Assembly (NCBI RefSeq): GCF_000741165.1
Contig: NZ_JGYN01000030.1
Location: 1-64,000, forward strand
DNA from: Bifidobacterium biavatii DSM 23969
Lineage (GTDB): Bacteria; Actinomycetota; Actinomycetes; Actinomycetales; Bifidobacteriaceae
Direction: 5' to 3'
DNA: 64,000 nucleotides
Both the position numbers and the translations under genes were made by a program. The notes beneath the pieces were generated by a model. That model was not told the origin of the DNA, made no database searches, and saw only the letters and a list, made by a program, of their open reading frames with translations. Shown here one piece after another: positions 34,170 to 44,400 of the stretch (position 1 is the stretch's first letter; each line of letters opens with the position of its first letter).

Positions 34170-36827
34170 TCAGTCAGCCTTCACGTCCTCGACGTGAACC
34201 GAACCGTCGTCGTCCGGGTCGGTCGGCATGGCGTTGAGCTCGAGGTGGTCGCCGCCGGTCTGGTCAACGAGCACCGTGTCGCCGTCGTGCACCTTGCCGG
34301 ACAGCAGCATGCGGGCCAGCTGGTCGCCGACCTCGGTCTGCACCAGACGACGCAGCGGACGCGCGCCGTACGCCGGATCGTAGCCGGTGTCGGCAAGCCA
34401 TTCACGCGCCGCGTCCGTGACGTCGAGACGGATACGGCGGTCGGTGAGGCGGGACGCGACCTGCGCGACCTGGATGTTCACGATGCCGCCCAGCTCCTCG
34501 CGGGTGAGCGGATGGAACATGACGATCTCGTCGAGGCGGTTCAGGAACTCCGGCTTGAAGTTCATGTGCACCGCGTCCATCACGGCCTTCTTCTTGGCTT
34601 CCGCGTCCATGTCCTGATTGACGAGGAACTGCGAGCCCAAGTTGGAGGTCATGATGAGGATCGTGTTCTTGAAGTCCACGGTCCGGCCCTGACCGTCGGT
34701 CAGACGGCCGTCGTCAAGCACCTGCAGCAACACGTCGAACACTTCCGGATTGGCCTTCTCGACCTCGTCGAACAGCACCACCGAGTACGGGCGACGACGC
34801 ACGGCCTCGGTGAGCTGGCCGCCCTCCTCGTAGCCGACGTAGCCCGGCGCGGCGCCGATCAGACGCGACACGGAGGCCTTCTCCATGTACTCGCTCATAT
34901 CGATGCGCACCATGGCCTTCTCGTCGTCGAACAGGAAGTCGGCCAATGCCTTCGCAAGCTCAGTCTTGCCCACGCCAGTGGGGCCGAGGAACAGGAACGA
35001 GCCGGTCGGACGGTTCGGGTCGGAGATGCCGGCACGCGAGCGGCGCACCGCGTCAGAGACGGCCTGAATGGCTTCCTTCTGGCCGATCACGCGCTTGCCG
35101 AGGTACTCCTCCATGTGCAGGAGCTTCTCGTTTTCGCCCTGCATGAGGCGGCCGACGGGGATGCCGGTCCATTCGGAGACGATGCCGGCCACCGAATCGG
35201 CGTCGACATGGTCCGGGACCATCGGTTCAGGCTTGTTACCGTTGCCGTTTGCAGTGTCTTCGGCGTCAGCCTTCTCGGCCGCGTCGAGCTGCTTCTGGAT
35301 CGCCGGAATCTCGCCGTACAGGATACGGCTCGCTTCGGCCAAGTTGCCCTCGCGGGTGAACTTGTCGGCCTTCACGCGCAGCGCGTCCATCTGGGCGCGC
35401 AGGTCGCCGACCTTGTTGTGGCCGGCCTTCTCCGCATCCCAGCGGGCCTTCAAACCGGCGAGCTTCTCGCGCGCGTCGGCCATCTCGGCCTGCAGCTTCT
35501 CGAGACGCTCCTTGCTTGCCGGATCCTCGGCCTTCTTGAGCTGCATCTCCTCCATCTCGTAGCGCGTCACCTTACGCTGGAGTTCATCGATCTCCTCAGG
35601 CGAGGAGTCGAGCTCCATACGCAGATGCGCAGCCGCCTCGTCGACCAGATCGATGGCCTTGTCAGGCAGCTGACGGCCGGAAATGTACCGGTTGGACAGC
35701 GTCGCGGCCGCGACCAGCGCGTCGTCGCCGATCGTCACCTTGTGGTGCGCCTCGTAACGCTGCTTAAGGCCACGCAGGATCGCGATCGTGTCCTCGACAC
35801 TCGGCTCGCCGACGTACACCTGCTGGAAACGACGTTCAAGCGCCGGGTCCTTTTCAATGTTCTCGCGGTATTCGTCGAGAGTGGTCGCGCCGATCAGACG
35901 CAGCTCGCCGCGGGCCAGCATCGGCTTCAACATATTGCCGGCGTCCATCGAACCTTCGGCAGCACCCGCACCGACGATCGTGTGAATCTCGTCGATAAAC
36001 GTGATGATCTCGCCATTCGCGCTCTTGATCTCGTTGAGGACGGCCTTCAGACGTTCCTCGAACTCGCCACGGTACTTGGAGCCGGCCACCATCGACCCAA
36101 GGTCGAGGGAGATCAGCTTCTTGTTCTGCAACGTGGTCGGTACATCGCCGGCGACGATGCGCTGCGCGAGGCCCTCGACGACGGCGGTCTTGCCGACGCC
36201 CGGCTCGCCGATCAGCACCGGGTTGTTCTTGGTACGACGAGAAAGAATCTGGATGACGCGGCGGATCTCCTGATCACGGCCGATCACCGGGTCGAGCTTG
36301 CCTTCCTTCGCGGCGGCGGTCAGATCGGTCGAATACTTCTCGAGCGCCTTGTACGAGCCTTCCGCGTCCGGGCTGGTGACCTTCGCGCCGCCGCGGATGC
36401 CGGGGACGGCTTTGCGCAGGACCTCCGGGGTCACGCCGTTCTGGCGGAGGATGTCGGCCGACTGGTTCGGCGCGCTTGCTGCGATGCCGATGAGCAGGTG
36501 CTCGGTGGAGACGTATTCGTCGCCCATCGCCTGCATCTCCTTCTCGGCCTGCGCGAGCGCGGCGGTCAGCTGGCGGCTGGCCTGCGGCTGCGACGTGGTG
36601 GAGCCGCTTGCGCTCGGCAGCGCGACGAGCGCGTTGCGCACGGCCGCGCCGATGGCCTGCGGGTTGCCGCCCGCGGCCTGAATGAGTCCCTGAATGACGC
36701 CGTTCTCCTGACGCAGGAGCGCGTCCATGACGTGCAGGGTCTCGACCTGCGCGTTGCCCGCGGCCGACGCGCTCTGGATCGCGTCGCCGATCACCTGCTG
36801 GGCCATGGTGGTGAACTTCTGTTCCAT
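34170..36827 (-). CDS. clpB: ClpB disaggregase chaperone
   Basis: Hexameric AAA+ chaperone that extracts protein from aggregates with DnaK. It has 885 residues. The N domain ([20 protein letters not shown]) is followed by AAA-1 with Walker [14 protein letters not shown] and Walker [15 protein letters not shown], the coiled-coil M domain (about 405-545, with a short Ala/Asp/Asn-rich insert near 535), and AAA-2 with [14 protein letters not shown] and [12 protein letters not shown]. The C-terminal tail is acidic. The ATG at 36827 follows GGGAGGTTGAT. A perfect HAIR operator lies 167 bases upstream, so heat-shock control by HspR is expected. Confidence 0.98.
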   Translation of the reverse strand: MEQKFTTMAQQVIGDAIQSASAAGNAQVETLHVMDALLRQENGVIQGLIQAAGGNPQAIGAAVRNALVALPSASGSTTSQPQASRQLTAALAQAEKEMQAMGDEYVSTEHLLIGIAASAPNQSADILRQNGVTPEVLRKAVPGIRGGAKVTSPDAEGSYKALEKYSTDLTAAAKEGKLDPVIGRDQEIRRVIQILSRRTKNNPVLIGEPGVGKTAVVEGLAQRIVAGDVPTTLQNKKLISLDLGSMVAGSKYRGEFEERLKAVLNEIKSANGEIITFIDEIHTIVGAGAAEGSMDAGNMLKPMLARGELRLIGATTLDEYRENIEKDPALERRFQQVYVGEPSVEDTIAILRGLKQRYEAHHKVTIGDDALVAAATLSNRYISGRQLPDKAIDLVDEAAAHLRMELDSSPEEIDELQRKVTRYEMEEMQLKKAEDPASKERLEKLQAEMADAREKLAGLKARWDAEKAGHNKVGDLRAQMDALRVKADKFTREGNLAEASRILYGEIPAIQKQLDAAEKADAEDTANGNGNKPEPMVPDHVDADSVAGIVSEWTGIPVGRLMQGENEKLLHMEEYLGKRVIGQKEAIQAVSDAVRRSRAGISDPNRPTGSFLFLGPTGVGKTELAKALADFLFDDEKAMVRIDMSEYMEKASVSRLIGAAPGYVGYEEGGQLTEAVRRRPYSVVLFDEVEKANPEVFDVLLQVLDDGRLTDGQGRTVDFKNTILIMTSNLGSQFLVNQDMDAEAKKKAVMDAVHMNFKPEFLNRLDEIVMFHPLTREELGGIVNIQVAQVASRLTDRRIRLDVTDAAREWLADTGYDPAYGARPLRRLVQTEVGDQLARMLLSGKVHDGDTVLVDQTGGDHLELNAMPTDPDDDGSVHVEDVKAD

Positions 36828-36978
36828 ATCAACCTCCCAATAAGTCTTCAATCCGCGACCGCGCCAGCCGGACGGACCGTCGTCCCACCCATGACATCGG
36901 GCGAGCCGGCAGCGTCCGCGACCGCACGATCACGGGTCATACGTTCGTTGTCTGATACGCTCAACCGTTCCGCAACCC

Positions 36979-37014
36979 ATTCTATTCCCAAAACTTGAGT
37001 CCAATCCACTCAAG
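36979..37014 (-). promoter_or_regulatory. HspR-type HAIR operator and clpB promoter
   Basis: CTTGAGT (36994-37000), CCAATCC, ACTCAAG (37008-37014) is an exact match to the HAIR consensus CTTGAGT-N7-ACTCAAG, and symmetry extends to AAACTTGAGT/ACTCAAGTTT. On the minus strand TAGAAT (complement of 36979-36984) follows nine bases later as a likely -10, so bound HspR would block the promoter. Confidence 0.9.
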
Positions 37015-37197
37015 TTTGGAAACCGTTCACAAAACGGCTATCAGCAAGGCCACCCAGCAAGACCCGCCGACAAGCGGTAACACGGACGCGCCTAGACTGG
37101 CACACCGGAAGGCGAACGCGAGACCCCGGAACCGCAACCGGCATCCGGTAATCCCGCCGCAACCAAGAGCGAAACCAAGAGAAACCCCGAGAAGAAC

Positions 37198-38127
37198 ATG
37201 ATTTTCCAAGCCGGCTCGCTGCTGCTCGTCATCATCGGCGCGTACGCGCTCAAACATCTGCACGTCTTCGGCGACCGCGACTACAAGGTGGCGCAGGGAC
37301 TCGTCTTCAACCTGACCCTGCCGTGCGCGATCATCCTGTCGTTCGCCACCAACAAGCACGACATGAAAATGCTGTGGATCGTGCTGTTCGGCTTCTTTGC
37401 CTGCGCGATCCCGCTGTTCATCGTCTACTTCGGCTCGCGCGGCGACGAACGCAACTACCGCGCGTTCCAAATGCTCAACGCGTCCGGGCTCAACCTCGGC
37501 GCGTTCTGCCTGCCGGTCGTCCAGACGTTCATGGGCGCGTCGGCCGGCCTGCCGATCATCATGCTCGACATCGGCAACGCGACCGTCGCCACGGCCGGCT
37601 CGCTGACGATCACACGCACGCTGCTCGGCATGGACGACAGCTTCAGGTCCCTGCCAATGATCCTGCGTCTGCGCAACATCGCGCGCGACTTTCTGAGCTC
37701 GATCAGCTTCGACATCTACATGCTGATGCTCGTGTTCATGTTCCTGCACATCACGATCCCGCAGCCGATCGTCACTCTCATCACGCCATTCGCCAACGCG
37801 AACGCGTTCTGCACGATGGCGATGATCGGACTCATGATGGAAGTGCCAGACAATCGCAAGGACAAGGTCGAACTGGCGAAGGTGATCGCGTGGCGAGCCG
37901 TGTTCGGAGTGGTCATCGCGGTCGCCGCGTGGACGTTGCTGCCGTTCGACGAGCGGATCCGCGAGATCATCGTGCTCGGTTCGTTCGCGCCGATCACGAT
38001 CTTCTCGACCAAGTTCACCGACTCGCTCACCGGCAACGCGAAACTCGCCGGGTTCTCGCTCACCGTCACGGCCGTACTCAGCCTGATCGTCATGACCGTG
38101 CTGCACGCGCTGCTGCCCGTGGCGTAA
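37198..38127 (+). CDS. AEC-family (auxin efflux carrier-like) permease
   Basis: Membrane transporter of the AEC family, whose bacterial members move malate, malonate or other organic acids. It has 309 residues. About ten hydrophobic segments lie in two groups: LLLVIIGAYALKHL and VAQGLVFNLTLPCAIILSF in the first, MAMIGLMMEVP and GSFAPITIFSTKFT in the second. The central Asn/Pro elements of each half (FNLTLP; LDIGNATV) are present. The ATG at 37198 follows GAGAAGAAC. It is divergent from clpB and converges with the fumarylacetoacetase-family gene across a dispersed repeat that acts as terminator. Confidence 0.88.
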   Translation: MIFQAGSLLLVIIGAYALKHLHVFGDRDYKVAQGLVFNLTLPCAIILSFATNKHDMKMLWIVLFGFFACAIPLFIVYFGSRGDERNYRAFQMLNASGLNLGAFCLPVVQTFMGASAGLPIIMLDIGNATVATAGSLTITRTLLGMDDSFRSLPMILRLRNIARDFLSSISFDIYMLMLVFMFLHITIPQPIVTLITPFANANAFCTMAMIGLMMEVPDNRKDKVELAKVIAWRAVFGVVIAVAAWTLLPFDERIREIIVLGSFAPITIFSTKFTDSLTGNAKLAGFSLTVTAVLSLIVMTVLHALLPVA

Positions 38128-38142
38128 GTTTCTCATGCACTT

Positions 38143-38231
38143 GGCTCCCCTTGTCAGGGGAGCTGTCATGCGCAGGCATGACTGAGGGGTAGTCGGAAGG
38201 TTATATGCTTGCCCTTCCGACTACCCCTCAG
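38143..38231. repeat. Dispersed intergenic repeat, copy B, bidirectional terminator
   Basis: Three consecutive stems: GGCTCCCC/GGGGAGC, GTCATGC/GCATGAC, and CTGAGGGGTAGTCGGAAGG (38182-38200) paired exactly with 38213-38231. The first two stems match copy A at 22143-22194 in the opposite orientation; the third is extended here. It fills the space between two converging genes. Confidence 0.8.
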
Positions 38232-38253
38232 TCTCACTGCAGTTGCAAAGCGA

Positions 38254-39075
38254 TCATCCCTGCACGACCACATTGCGCAGGTCGCCGATGCCTTCGACGT
38301 GGACGATCGGCTCGTCGCCGGGACGCAGCGTGCCGGACGCGTTCGGCGTGCCGGTGAGGATCACGTCGCCCGGCAGCAGCGTGGAGAAGCTGGAAATCGC
38401 GGCGATCTGCTCGGGGATGCCGTGGATCAGGTTCGCGGTCGTACCGCTCGCCAGCGGCACGTCCTCGCCGTTGAGCGTGAACGAGATCTTCGCGTCGCGC
38501 CAGTTGAGGTCGTCACGCGCGACGATCCACGGGCCGAGCGGGCAGGACGTGTCGAAGCCCTTCGCGCGCGTCCACATCGGATCCATGCCCTGCAGATCGC
38601 GCAGCGTCACGTCGTTAACGCACGTGAAGCCGAGCACGTAGTCCATGGCCTTTTCGACCGGCACGTTCTTGGCGATGCGGCCCATGACCACGGCCACTTC
38701 CGGCTCGAAGTTCATGTCGTGGCTGCACGGCGGGATGACGATCGGATCGTCCGGGCCGATCACCGACGTGGACGGCTTGGTGAAGATCACCATGTCCTCC
38801 GGCGCGTGGGCGATCTCGGAATGGCCGGCCTCGTGCATGAACTGGGCGTGCGCCTCGTAGTTCTTGGCCAGACCGAACACCTTGGACGGCAGCACGGGCG
38901 CGAGCAGACGCACGCCGTCGGCGTCCAGCGCGTAGCGGTTGCCGGTCGGTTCGACGGCGCCCGCGCCGAGCGGATAGCCGTTGAGCTCGATCAGATAGTC
39001 CTTGTGATCGGTCGGGTCGTTCTGGACGAACGCGTAGCGGGGAGTGCCCTTGAGCGAAAATCGTGCAATTCTCAT
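38254..39075 (-). CDS. Fumarylacetoacetate hydrolase-family protein
   Basis: Metal-dependent C-C hydrolase or isomerase fold (FAH/HpcE group). It has 273 residues. The N-terminal small domain starts MRIARFSLKGTPRYAFVQ, and KVFGLAKNYEAHAQF begins the FAH core. The metal site is suggested by FEPEVAVVMG (Glu pair) and by the Asp in YVLGFTCVNDVTLRDLQ; GDVILTGTPNASG is the usual C-terminal loop. The ATG at 39075 has no ribosome site but TACACT lies exactly 7 bases upstream (leaderless). The substrate is unknown; acylpyruvases and oxaloacetate-tautomerase-like enzymes share this sequence pattern. Confidence 0.9.
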   Translation of the reverse strand: MRIARFSLKGTPRYAFVQNDPTDHKDYLIELNGYPLGAGAVEPTGNRYALDADGVRLLAPVLPSKVFGLAKNYEAHAQFMHEAGHSEIAHAPEDMVIFTKPSTSVIGPDDPIVIPPCSHDMNFEPEVAVVMGRIAKNVPVEKAMDYVLGFTCVNDVTLRDLQGMDPMWTRAKGFDTSCPLGPWIVARDDLNWRDAKISFTLNGEDVPLASGTTANLIHGIPEQIAAISSFSTLLPGDVILTGTPNASGTLRPGDEPIVHVEGIGDLRNVVVQG

Positions 39076-39082
39076 ACCCCAC

Positions 39083-39088
39083 AGTGTA
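39083..39088 (-). promoter_or_regulatory. -10 box of FAH-family gene, probable leaderless start
   Basis: On the minus strand TACACT, seven bases, ATG at 39075. Confidence 0.5.
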
Positions 39089-39127
39089 GTCGTAACGCGA
39101 GCGTCCGCCGTGCGCACGGCAACGTTC

Positions 39128-39225
39128 GCACGATCACGGCCGCGCAGTCGCAGCCGCTCAGTCGCAGCCATCCAGTCACAGCCGCACGGTCACGACTGCA
39201 CGATCACAGCTGCACAGTCATCCGT
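39128..39225. repeat. 14-base tandem repeat, seven units
   Basis: Seven successive 14-base units with consensus near GCACAGTCACAGCC fill this stretch (starts at 39128, 39142, 39156, 39170, 39184, 39198 and 39212). Units differ at two to five positions. It lies between the FAH-family gene and the end of the YggS gene and is not coding. Confidence 0.75.
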
Positions 39226-39283
39226 GCGACCGCCGCGTCCGTCATCAACGGCACCGACGCGACCGCCGAGCACAACGGATGCG

Positions 39284-40183
39284 TCAGATGAACGCGCGTT
39301 CGCCGAACACGCCGGTGCCGACGCGCACGATCGTCGCGCCTTCCGCGATGGCGAGCGCAAGATCATGCGTCATGCCCATCGACAGTTCGGCACAATGCTC
39401 GGTGCCGGGCGCGCCCGCGTCGAGGATCTGGTCGCGCGTCTTGCGCAGGTGCGCGAAGCAGCGGCGGATCGTCGTCTCGTCGTCGACGTGCGCGCCGATC
39501 GTCATGAGTCCCTGCAGTTCGAGTCCGGCGAGCGTGCCGATGCGCTGCGCGAGCAGGATCGCATGCGCCGGATCGCAGCCGGATTTCGACGCTTCGCCCG
39601 ATTCGTTGACTTCGAGCAGCACGCCGACGGTGATGCCGCGCGCGACTGCCCGACGGGAGATTTTTTCGGCCTCGTCGATCGAGTCGACGGATTCGATCGT
39701 GTCGACGACGGGCAGGACCTTGCCGATTTTGTTGCTTTGCAGCTGGCCGATGAGATGGAACGGGATGTGCGCAGACGCGGCAGTTGCGGTCGGCGCGGCC
39801 GACGTTGCCGCGGTATTGTTCGCGGCGGTCGCGGCGGTCGTAGCGTTCGCGGAGTTCGCGACGGACGGACCGGCTTCCGCCGCGCCGAGCGCGAACCCGC
39901 GTTCCGCGCACAGCCGCGTCAGCCCGGCGGCCTTGACGGCGACCTCCTGCGGCCGGTTCTCGCCGATCATGCGAATGCCCGCGTCGATCGCGGCCATGAT
40001 TTCGCCGACGTCGCGCGTCTTGGTCGCCGCAAGCAGCTTCACGGATCCGGCCGCGCGTCCGGCGGCAGACTCGGCCTGAGCAACCTCGTCCATCACGCGA
40101 TGCACGCCGTCCGTGATCTCCTGCGCGCGTGCCGCGTCGATCGTCTCGTTCGCCAAATCCTTGTGATCCATGTAAGCCGTCAT
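39284..40183 (-). CDS. YggS/PLPBP-family pyridoxal phosphate homeostasis protein
   Basis: PLP-binding TIM-barrel protein that buffers vitamin B6 and affects amino-acid balance. It has 299 residues against about 230 in the family. The PLP lysine is in VKLLAATKTR (Lys55). Other family motifs are MIGENRPQE, FHLIGQLQSNKI, LLEVNESGEASKSG, GLMTIGAHVDD, ELSMGMTHDLALAIAEG and VRVGTGVFG. The excess length is an N-terminal helix and an Ala/Thr/Asn-rich insert at about 100-138, just before FHLIG. The ATG at 40183 follows AGAGGGGCGAC. It is divergent from the glycosyltransferase gene. Confidence 0.93.
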   Translation of the reverse strand: MTAYMDHKDLANETIDAARAQEITDGVHRVMDEVAQAESAAGRAAGSVKLLAATKTRDVGEIMAAIDAGIRMIGENRPQEVAVKAAGLTRLCAERGFALGAAEAGPSVANSANATTAATAANNTAATSAAPTATAASAHIPFHLIGQLQSNKIGKVLPVVDTIESVDSIDEAEKISRRAVARGITVGVLLEVNESGEASKSGCDPAHAILLAQRIGTLAGLELQGLMTIGAHVDDETTIRRCFAHLRKTRDQILDAGAPGTEHCAELSMGMTHDLALAIAEGATIVRVGTGVFGERAFI

Positions 40184-40286
40184 GTCGCCCCTCTTTCGTA
40201 ACGCTCCCATCGTAGTAGGCGGTGCAGAAGCTATGCTGAAAGAGTCCACACCAAACCGCACAACAGAAAAGTCCGAAGGAAGTCCC

Positions 40287-41321
40287 ATGCCAGCGCAGCC
40301 GTCCCCTCTCGTGTCCGTCATCGTGCCGGTGTACAACGCGGAACGCTACCTGCCGTACTGCGTGGATTCGATCCTCGGCCAAAGCCACGCGAATCTCGAC
40401 GTGATCCTCGTCGACGACGGCGCGACCGACCGCTCCCCCACGATCTGCGACGACTATGCGGCGCGAGACCCGCGTGTCACCGTCATCCACCAGACGAACG
40501 GCGGCATCGCCAAAGCGCAGAACGCCGGCCTGGACGCGGCCCGCGGCGCGTACGTCGCATTCGCTGACAACGACGACATCCTCGACCGGCGCAACATCGA
40601 ACTGCTGCTGCACGCGATCGAATCGACCGGCGCGGACATGAGCAAGGCACGATGGCGCCAGTTCGGTGTCTCCCAGCTCAACGACGTAACCGCCGAAGCG
40701 CGGCGCGGCGCGGACGATCCGAGCACGATCACCGTGTTCCGCGACCCGCTGCGCGCCTACCAGACCGTGTTCTGCAAGACCCTGCGCCTGCTCGGCGACC
40801 GGCTCGGCCGACGCACCGAAGCGCGCTACTTCAACGAGGCGAACTGGTGCCGCCTGTACCGGCGCGAACTGTGGGACGGCGTGCGCTTCCCCGAAGGCAT
40901 GTACGCGCAGGACGTGATGGTGGCCGGCAGGCTCTACGAGCGCATGGGCAAGGTCGCCGACATCGACGCGACACTGTATTTCTGGCTGCAGTCCGCCGGT
41001 TCGGTCACGCACCGCGAGCGCAGCGCCGCGTTCTACCACGACAACGTGGAGGCCGGCATCGTGAACTTCCGCCTCGCGCTCGCCGCGGGCGTCACTCCGG
41101 CCCGCAGCTACTACACGATGGTCGAGCAGCTGGGCGAGGCTGCACATGCGTCGGGCGCGGACGAGCCGGAGGCCCGCCGGATCTGCGAGGGCGATGCCCG
41201 CCGCGTGCGCGAGCTTATCGCCGAGCTCTCCCCGGCTCAGCGCTTCGCATGCGCGGCCCGCTATTGCATCCGACTTGCCGAAAAGCACGTGTATGATCTC
41301 AAGGTCAAGAACATGCGCTAA
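40287..41321 (+). CDS. GT2-family glycosyltransferase
   Basis: Inverting GT-A glycosyltransferase, 344 residues, probably acting on a cell-wall or exopolysaccharide intermediate. The N-terminal core is canonical: VSVIVPVYNAERYLPYCVDS, VILVDDGATDRS and NGGIAKAQNAGLDAARGAYVAFADNDD (DxD-type metal site). The middle region CRLYRRELWDGVRFPEGMYAQDV is shared with WaaV/EpsJ-type enzymes. The C-terminus is helical and basic (KHVYDLKVKNMR). The ATG at 40287 follows GAAGGAAG. It faces the polysaccharide locus and shares a bidirectional terminator with it, but is on the other strand with its own promoter (TATGCT near 40232). Confidence 0.93.
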   Translation: MPAQPSPLVSVIVPVYNAERYLPYCVDSILGQSHANLDVILVDDGATDRSPTICDDYAARDPRVTVIHQTNGGIAKAQNAGLDAARGAYVAFADNDDILDRRNIELLLHAIESTGADMSKARWRQFGVSQLNDVTAEARRGADDPSTITVFRDPLRAYQTVFCKTLRLLGDRLGRRTEARYFNEANWCRLYRRELWDGVRFPEGMYAQDVMVAGRLYERMGKVADIDATLYFWLQSAGSVTHRERSAAFYHDNVEAGIVNFRLALAAGVTPARSYYTMVEQLGEAAHASGADEPEARRICEGDARRVRELIAELSPAQRFACAARYCIRLAEKHVYDLKVKNMR

Positions 41322-41343
41322 GCAACGGCATACGCAAATATGC

Positions 41344-41393
41344 AACGGGCCGTGACGACGCAGCGATCCAGTACTGCGTCGTCACGGCCCGTT
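41344..41393. terminator. Bidirectional terminator between converging glycosyltransferase genes
   Basis: AACGGGCCGTGACGACGCAG (41344-41363) and its complement ending at 41393 form a 20-base-pair stem with a 10-base loop, followed by TTTCCCGTTTTT on the plus strand. Confidence 0.9.
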
Positions 41394-41429
41394 TCCCGTT
41401 TTTACCTGCCGGTTTTGTCCGTCAAGCCG

Positions 41430-44400
41430 TCAGGCCTTGCGAATGCCCATGTCGCCCCCAACCCGTGTCAGGTTCGGGTTGTAGTACGGGTCGTTGTCGA
41501 TGATCGCCGCGTACTTGTCGCGCATTTTCTGGGATTCGCGTTCGAGGCGCTCAGCCTTCTTCTGGTCCTTCACGTCGTAGCCGCGCGTGACGGATTCGAA
41601 ATGGTACAGTTCGGCCTGATGCGCAAGCACGTTGTCCTTGCCGAGCAGGTCGTGCACTCGAATGCACAGGTCGACGTCGTTGTATGCCACGTCGAACGAC
41701 TCGTCGAAGCCGTTCACGGCCCAAAAATCGTCCGCCTTGATCATGCAGCAGGCCGCAGTGACCGCGTAGTAGTTCGCGTTTTCCATGAGTCGGCCGTATC
41801 GTCCGATCCAGTTGCGCGGAGTGCCGACGAGTACGTGGCCCGCCACGCCGCCGAGGCCGAGTACCACGCCGGCGTGCTGGATGCGGTTGTTCGGATAGCT
41901 CAGCTTCGCGCCGACCATGCCGACGCGGTCGAACTGGCACAGGCTCACCATGACGCTCATCCAATCGGGCGCGATCACCTTCGTGTCGTCGTTCAGGAAC
42001 AGCAGGTACTTGCCGTTCGCCTTCTTGGCCGCCAGATTGTTGATGCGAGAGAAGTTGAACGGAATGTCGATGCTTTCGACGCGGATCGGATGCGCTTCGC
42101 CGGCCCTGCGCTTGAGCTGCTCGTACAGATCGAACATCTTCGGGTTGGTGCTGCCGTTGTCCGCGATGACGATCTCGTAGTTCGGATACGTGGTCTTGTC
42201 GAGGATGGACGTGACGCAGCGTTCGATGTTGTCGTAGCCGTTCTTGGTCGGGATGATCACGGACACGAGCGCCGGCTCGGCGATGTCGTAGTCGACGTCG
42301 TAGATGCCGTTGAGTTCGGACGTGACGACCTTGCCGGCGATGCCGCGACGTTCCAACGCCGATTCGAGCGCCTTGCGACCTGCGACGAACGCGTAGTTCT
42401 TGGAATGCGGGTCGGATGCGGTGGACGTGGCCAGCATGCGCCAGTGGTACAGCACCTTGGCGATGTGCCGAATACGCGTCTTGTCGGTTTTCTCAGTGAA
42501 GCGCAGCACGAGATCATAATCCTGCGCACCCTCGTAGCCGGGTCGGAATCCGCCGATCTCCTCGACGATGGAACGCCGGTACACGCCCAAGTGGCTGATG
42601 TAGTTGGTGCTCATCAGCAGGTCGGGCGACCAGTCCGGCTTGTACGTCGGATCGCTGCGGTGGCCATGATCGTCGATCTTGTCCTCGTCGGAGTAGATGA
42701 GGTCCACGTCGGGATGCTCGTTGACGCATTTGGCGACCTCGTACAGGGCGAACGGCGGCAATTCGTCATCGTTGTCCATGAGCACCACGTAGTCGCCGGT
42801 CGCGATTTCCAGCGCCGAATTGGTCGCGCGCGAAATGTGGCCGTTCTTCTCGCGGAACGTGACCTTGATGCGCGGATCGGCTTCGGCAAGCTGCTTGAGC
42901 AACGGGCGCACGCGCTGGTCGGTGGAGCAGTCGTCGGCCAGGCACAGCTCCCAGTTGGTGTAGTACTGCTGCTGCACGGATTCGACGCAGCGCTTGAGCC
43001 ACTGCGGTTCGACGTTGTACACGGGCACGACGATGGACAGCAGCGGCTTGTGCGTGAATCCGTTGATGTCGGCGCGCACTGCGGTTTCGTCGTAGTTCTC
43101 GGTCGCCGCGATGTGATCAAGGTAGGCTTTGCGTTCCTGCTGCGGGCGGATGTAGCGGTCGCGTACGAGCTGCAGGATGGCCTTGCGGTCGCGAGCGGCG
43201 CGGAAGGCGGCGCGGGCCAGCTTGTAGATCGGAGAGCGTTTCTTGACCTGAGCCACTTTCACGCTGTCGTCGAGCGGAATCGTCTTGCTGTCCGCGGAGG
43301 CGTCCAGCGCAAGTTCTGGCTTGTCACCCGGCTTGACGGTGCAGGTAATGTCGAAGCCGACCTGCGTTTTTTCGGGGATCATGAGCATGTGGCTGACGTC
43401 GAAGCGCACCGAACGGATGATGTCCGCGTCGATGTCCTTGCCGTTGACCCGCACGGCGACGCCGACTTCGTCGTTGCTGTTGAGGTCGGCCGCCCAGCCG
43501 CGCACGGTCAGCGTGTCTTCGCCGTCGCCGTGTTCGCGGGTCAGTTCGTCGATCGAATACGTGATGCCGGACGCGGGGGCGGCGTTCTCGTCGTCGTGTT
43601 TGCTCGGCGGGTAGTATGCGGCCGCGAACGGATCGGCGAGCTGCTTGTGCGCGGAGCAGTAGTCGCGAATGTCATGCTGCGCGATGTCGAGTGGCTGCTT
43701 GTGCGAGTCGCGGAACAGCGCATACGGATCGAACAGCGCGGTGCGACCGTTGGCGGCGCGCAGTCGCACGCAGTAGTCGATGCCGCGCAACCCGCCGGCC
43801 AGGGACCGGTCGAATCCGCCGAGTTCGAGGAAGTCGGCGGCGCGCGTGGCGAGGCAGTCTTCGGTGGCGGAGAAAACGTCGCGCGGCAGCACGGTGCGGA
43901 AGTAGTAGCCGATGCCGGTGTCGAGGTCGCCGCGGGCCTCGAACGGGTCGCCGGAGCGCAGCGCGCGCAGCGTGACGCCCACGTTGACGATGCGCTGCTG
44001 CGGCGTGACGACCTTGCCGGTCACGACGCCGATGGTCGGGTCGGCGAAGAAGTTGAGCATTTCCTTCAACCAGCTGCCATTGTCCGGCTGGATGCCGTTG
44101 AGGAACACGACGTATTCGGCGTTGCTCTGCTTGAGGTACGCCGTCACGTCGGTTGTGGACGCGTTGATGAAGTCGCACTGCGGATAGTCGGTGGTGCGCT
44201 TGACGCGTTCGGCGCCGTCGGCCGAATAGCCGGCCATGATGATGCCGACGCGGGGCGAGTCGGCGTGCGCGAAGTCGCTTTTGTACGTGCCGAGATTGTC
44301 GAGCATGGTCACCTTGGCGGTGATGCCGCGGCGCTCGTACGCGGCTTCGAGCGCACGGCGGCCGGCCTCGTACGCGTACATTTTGCTGCGCGGATTACCG

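Noticed and set aside
33942..36998. A 1018-codon open frame opposite clpB
   Set aside because: It lies antisense to a complete ClpB with all its motifs. It is another product of codon bias.
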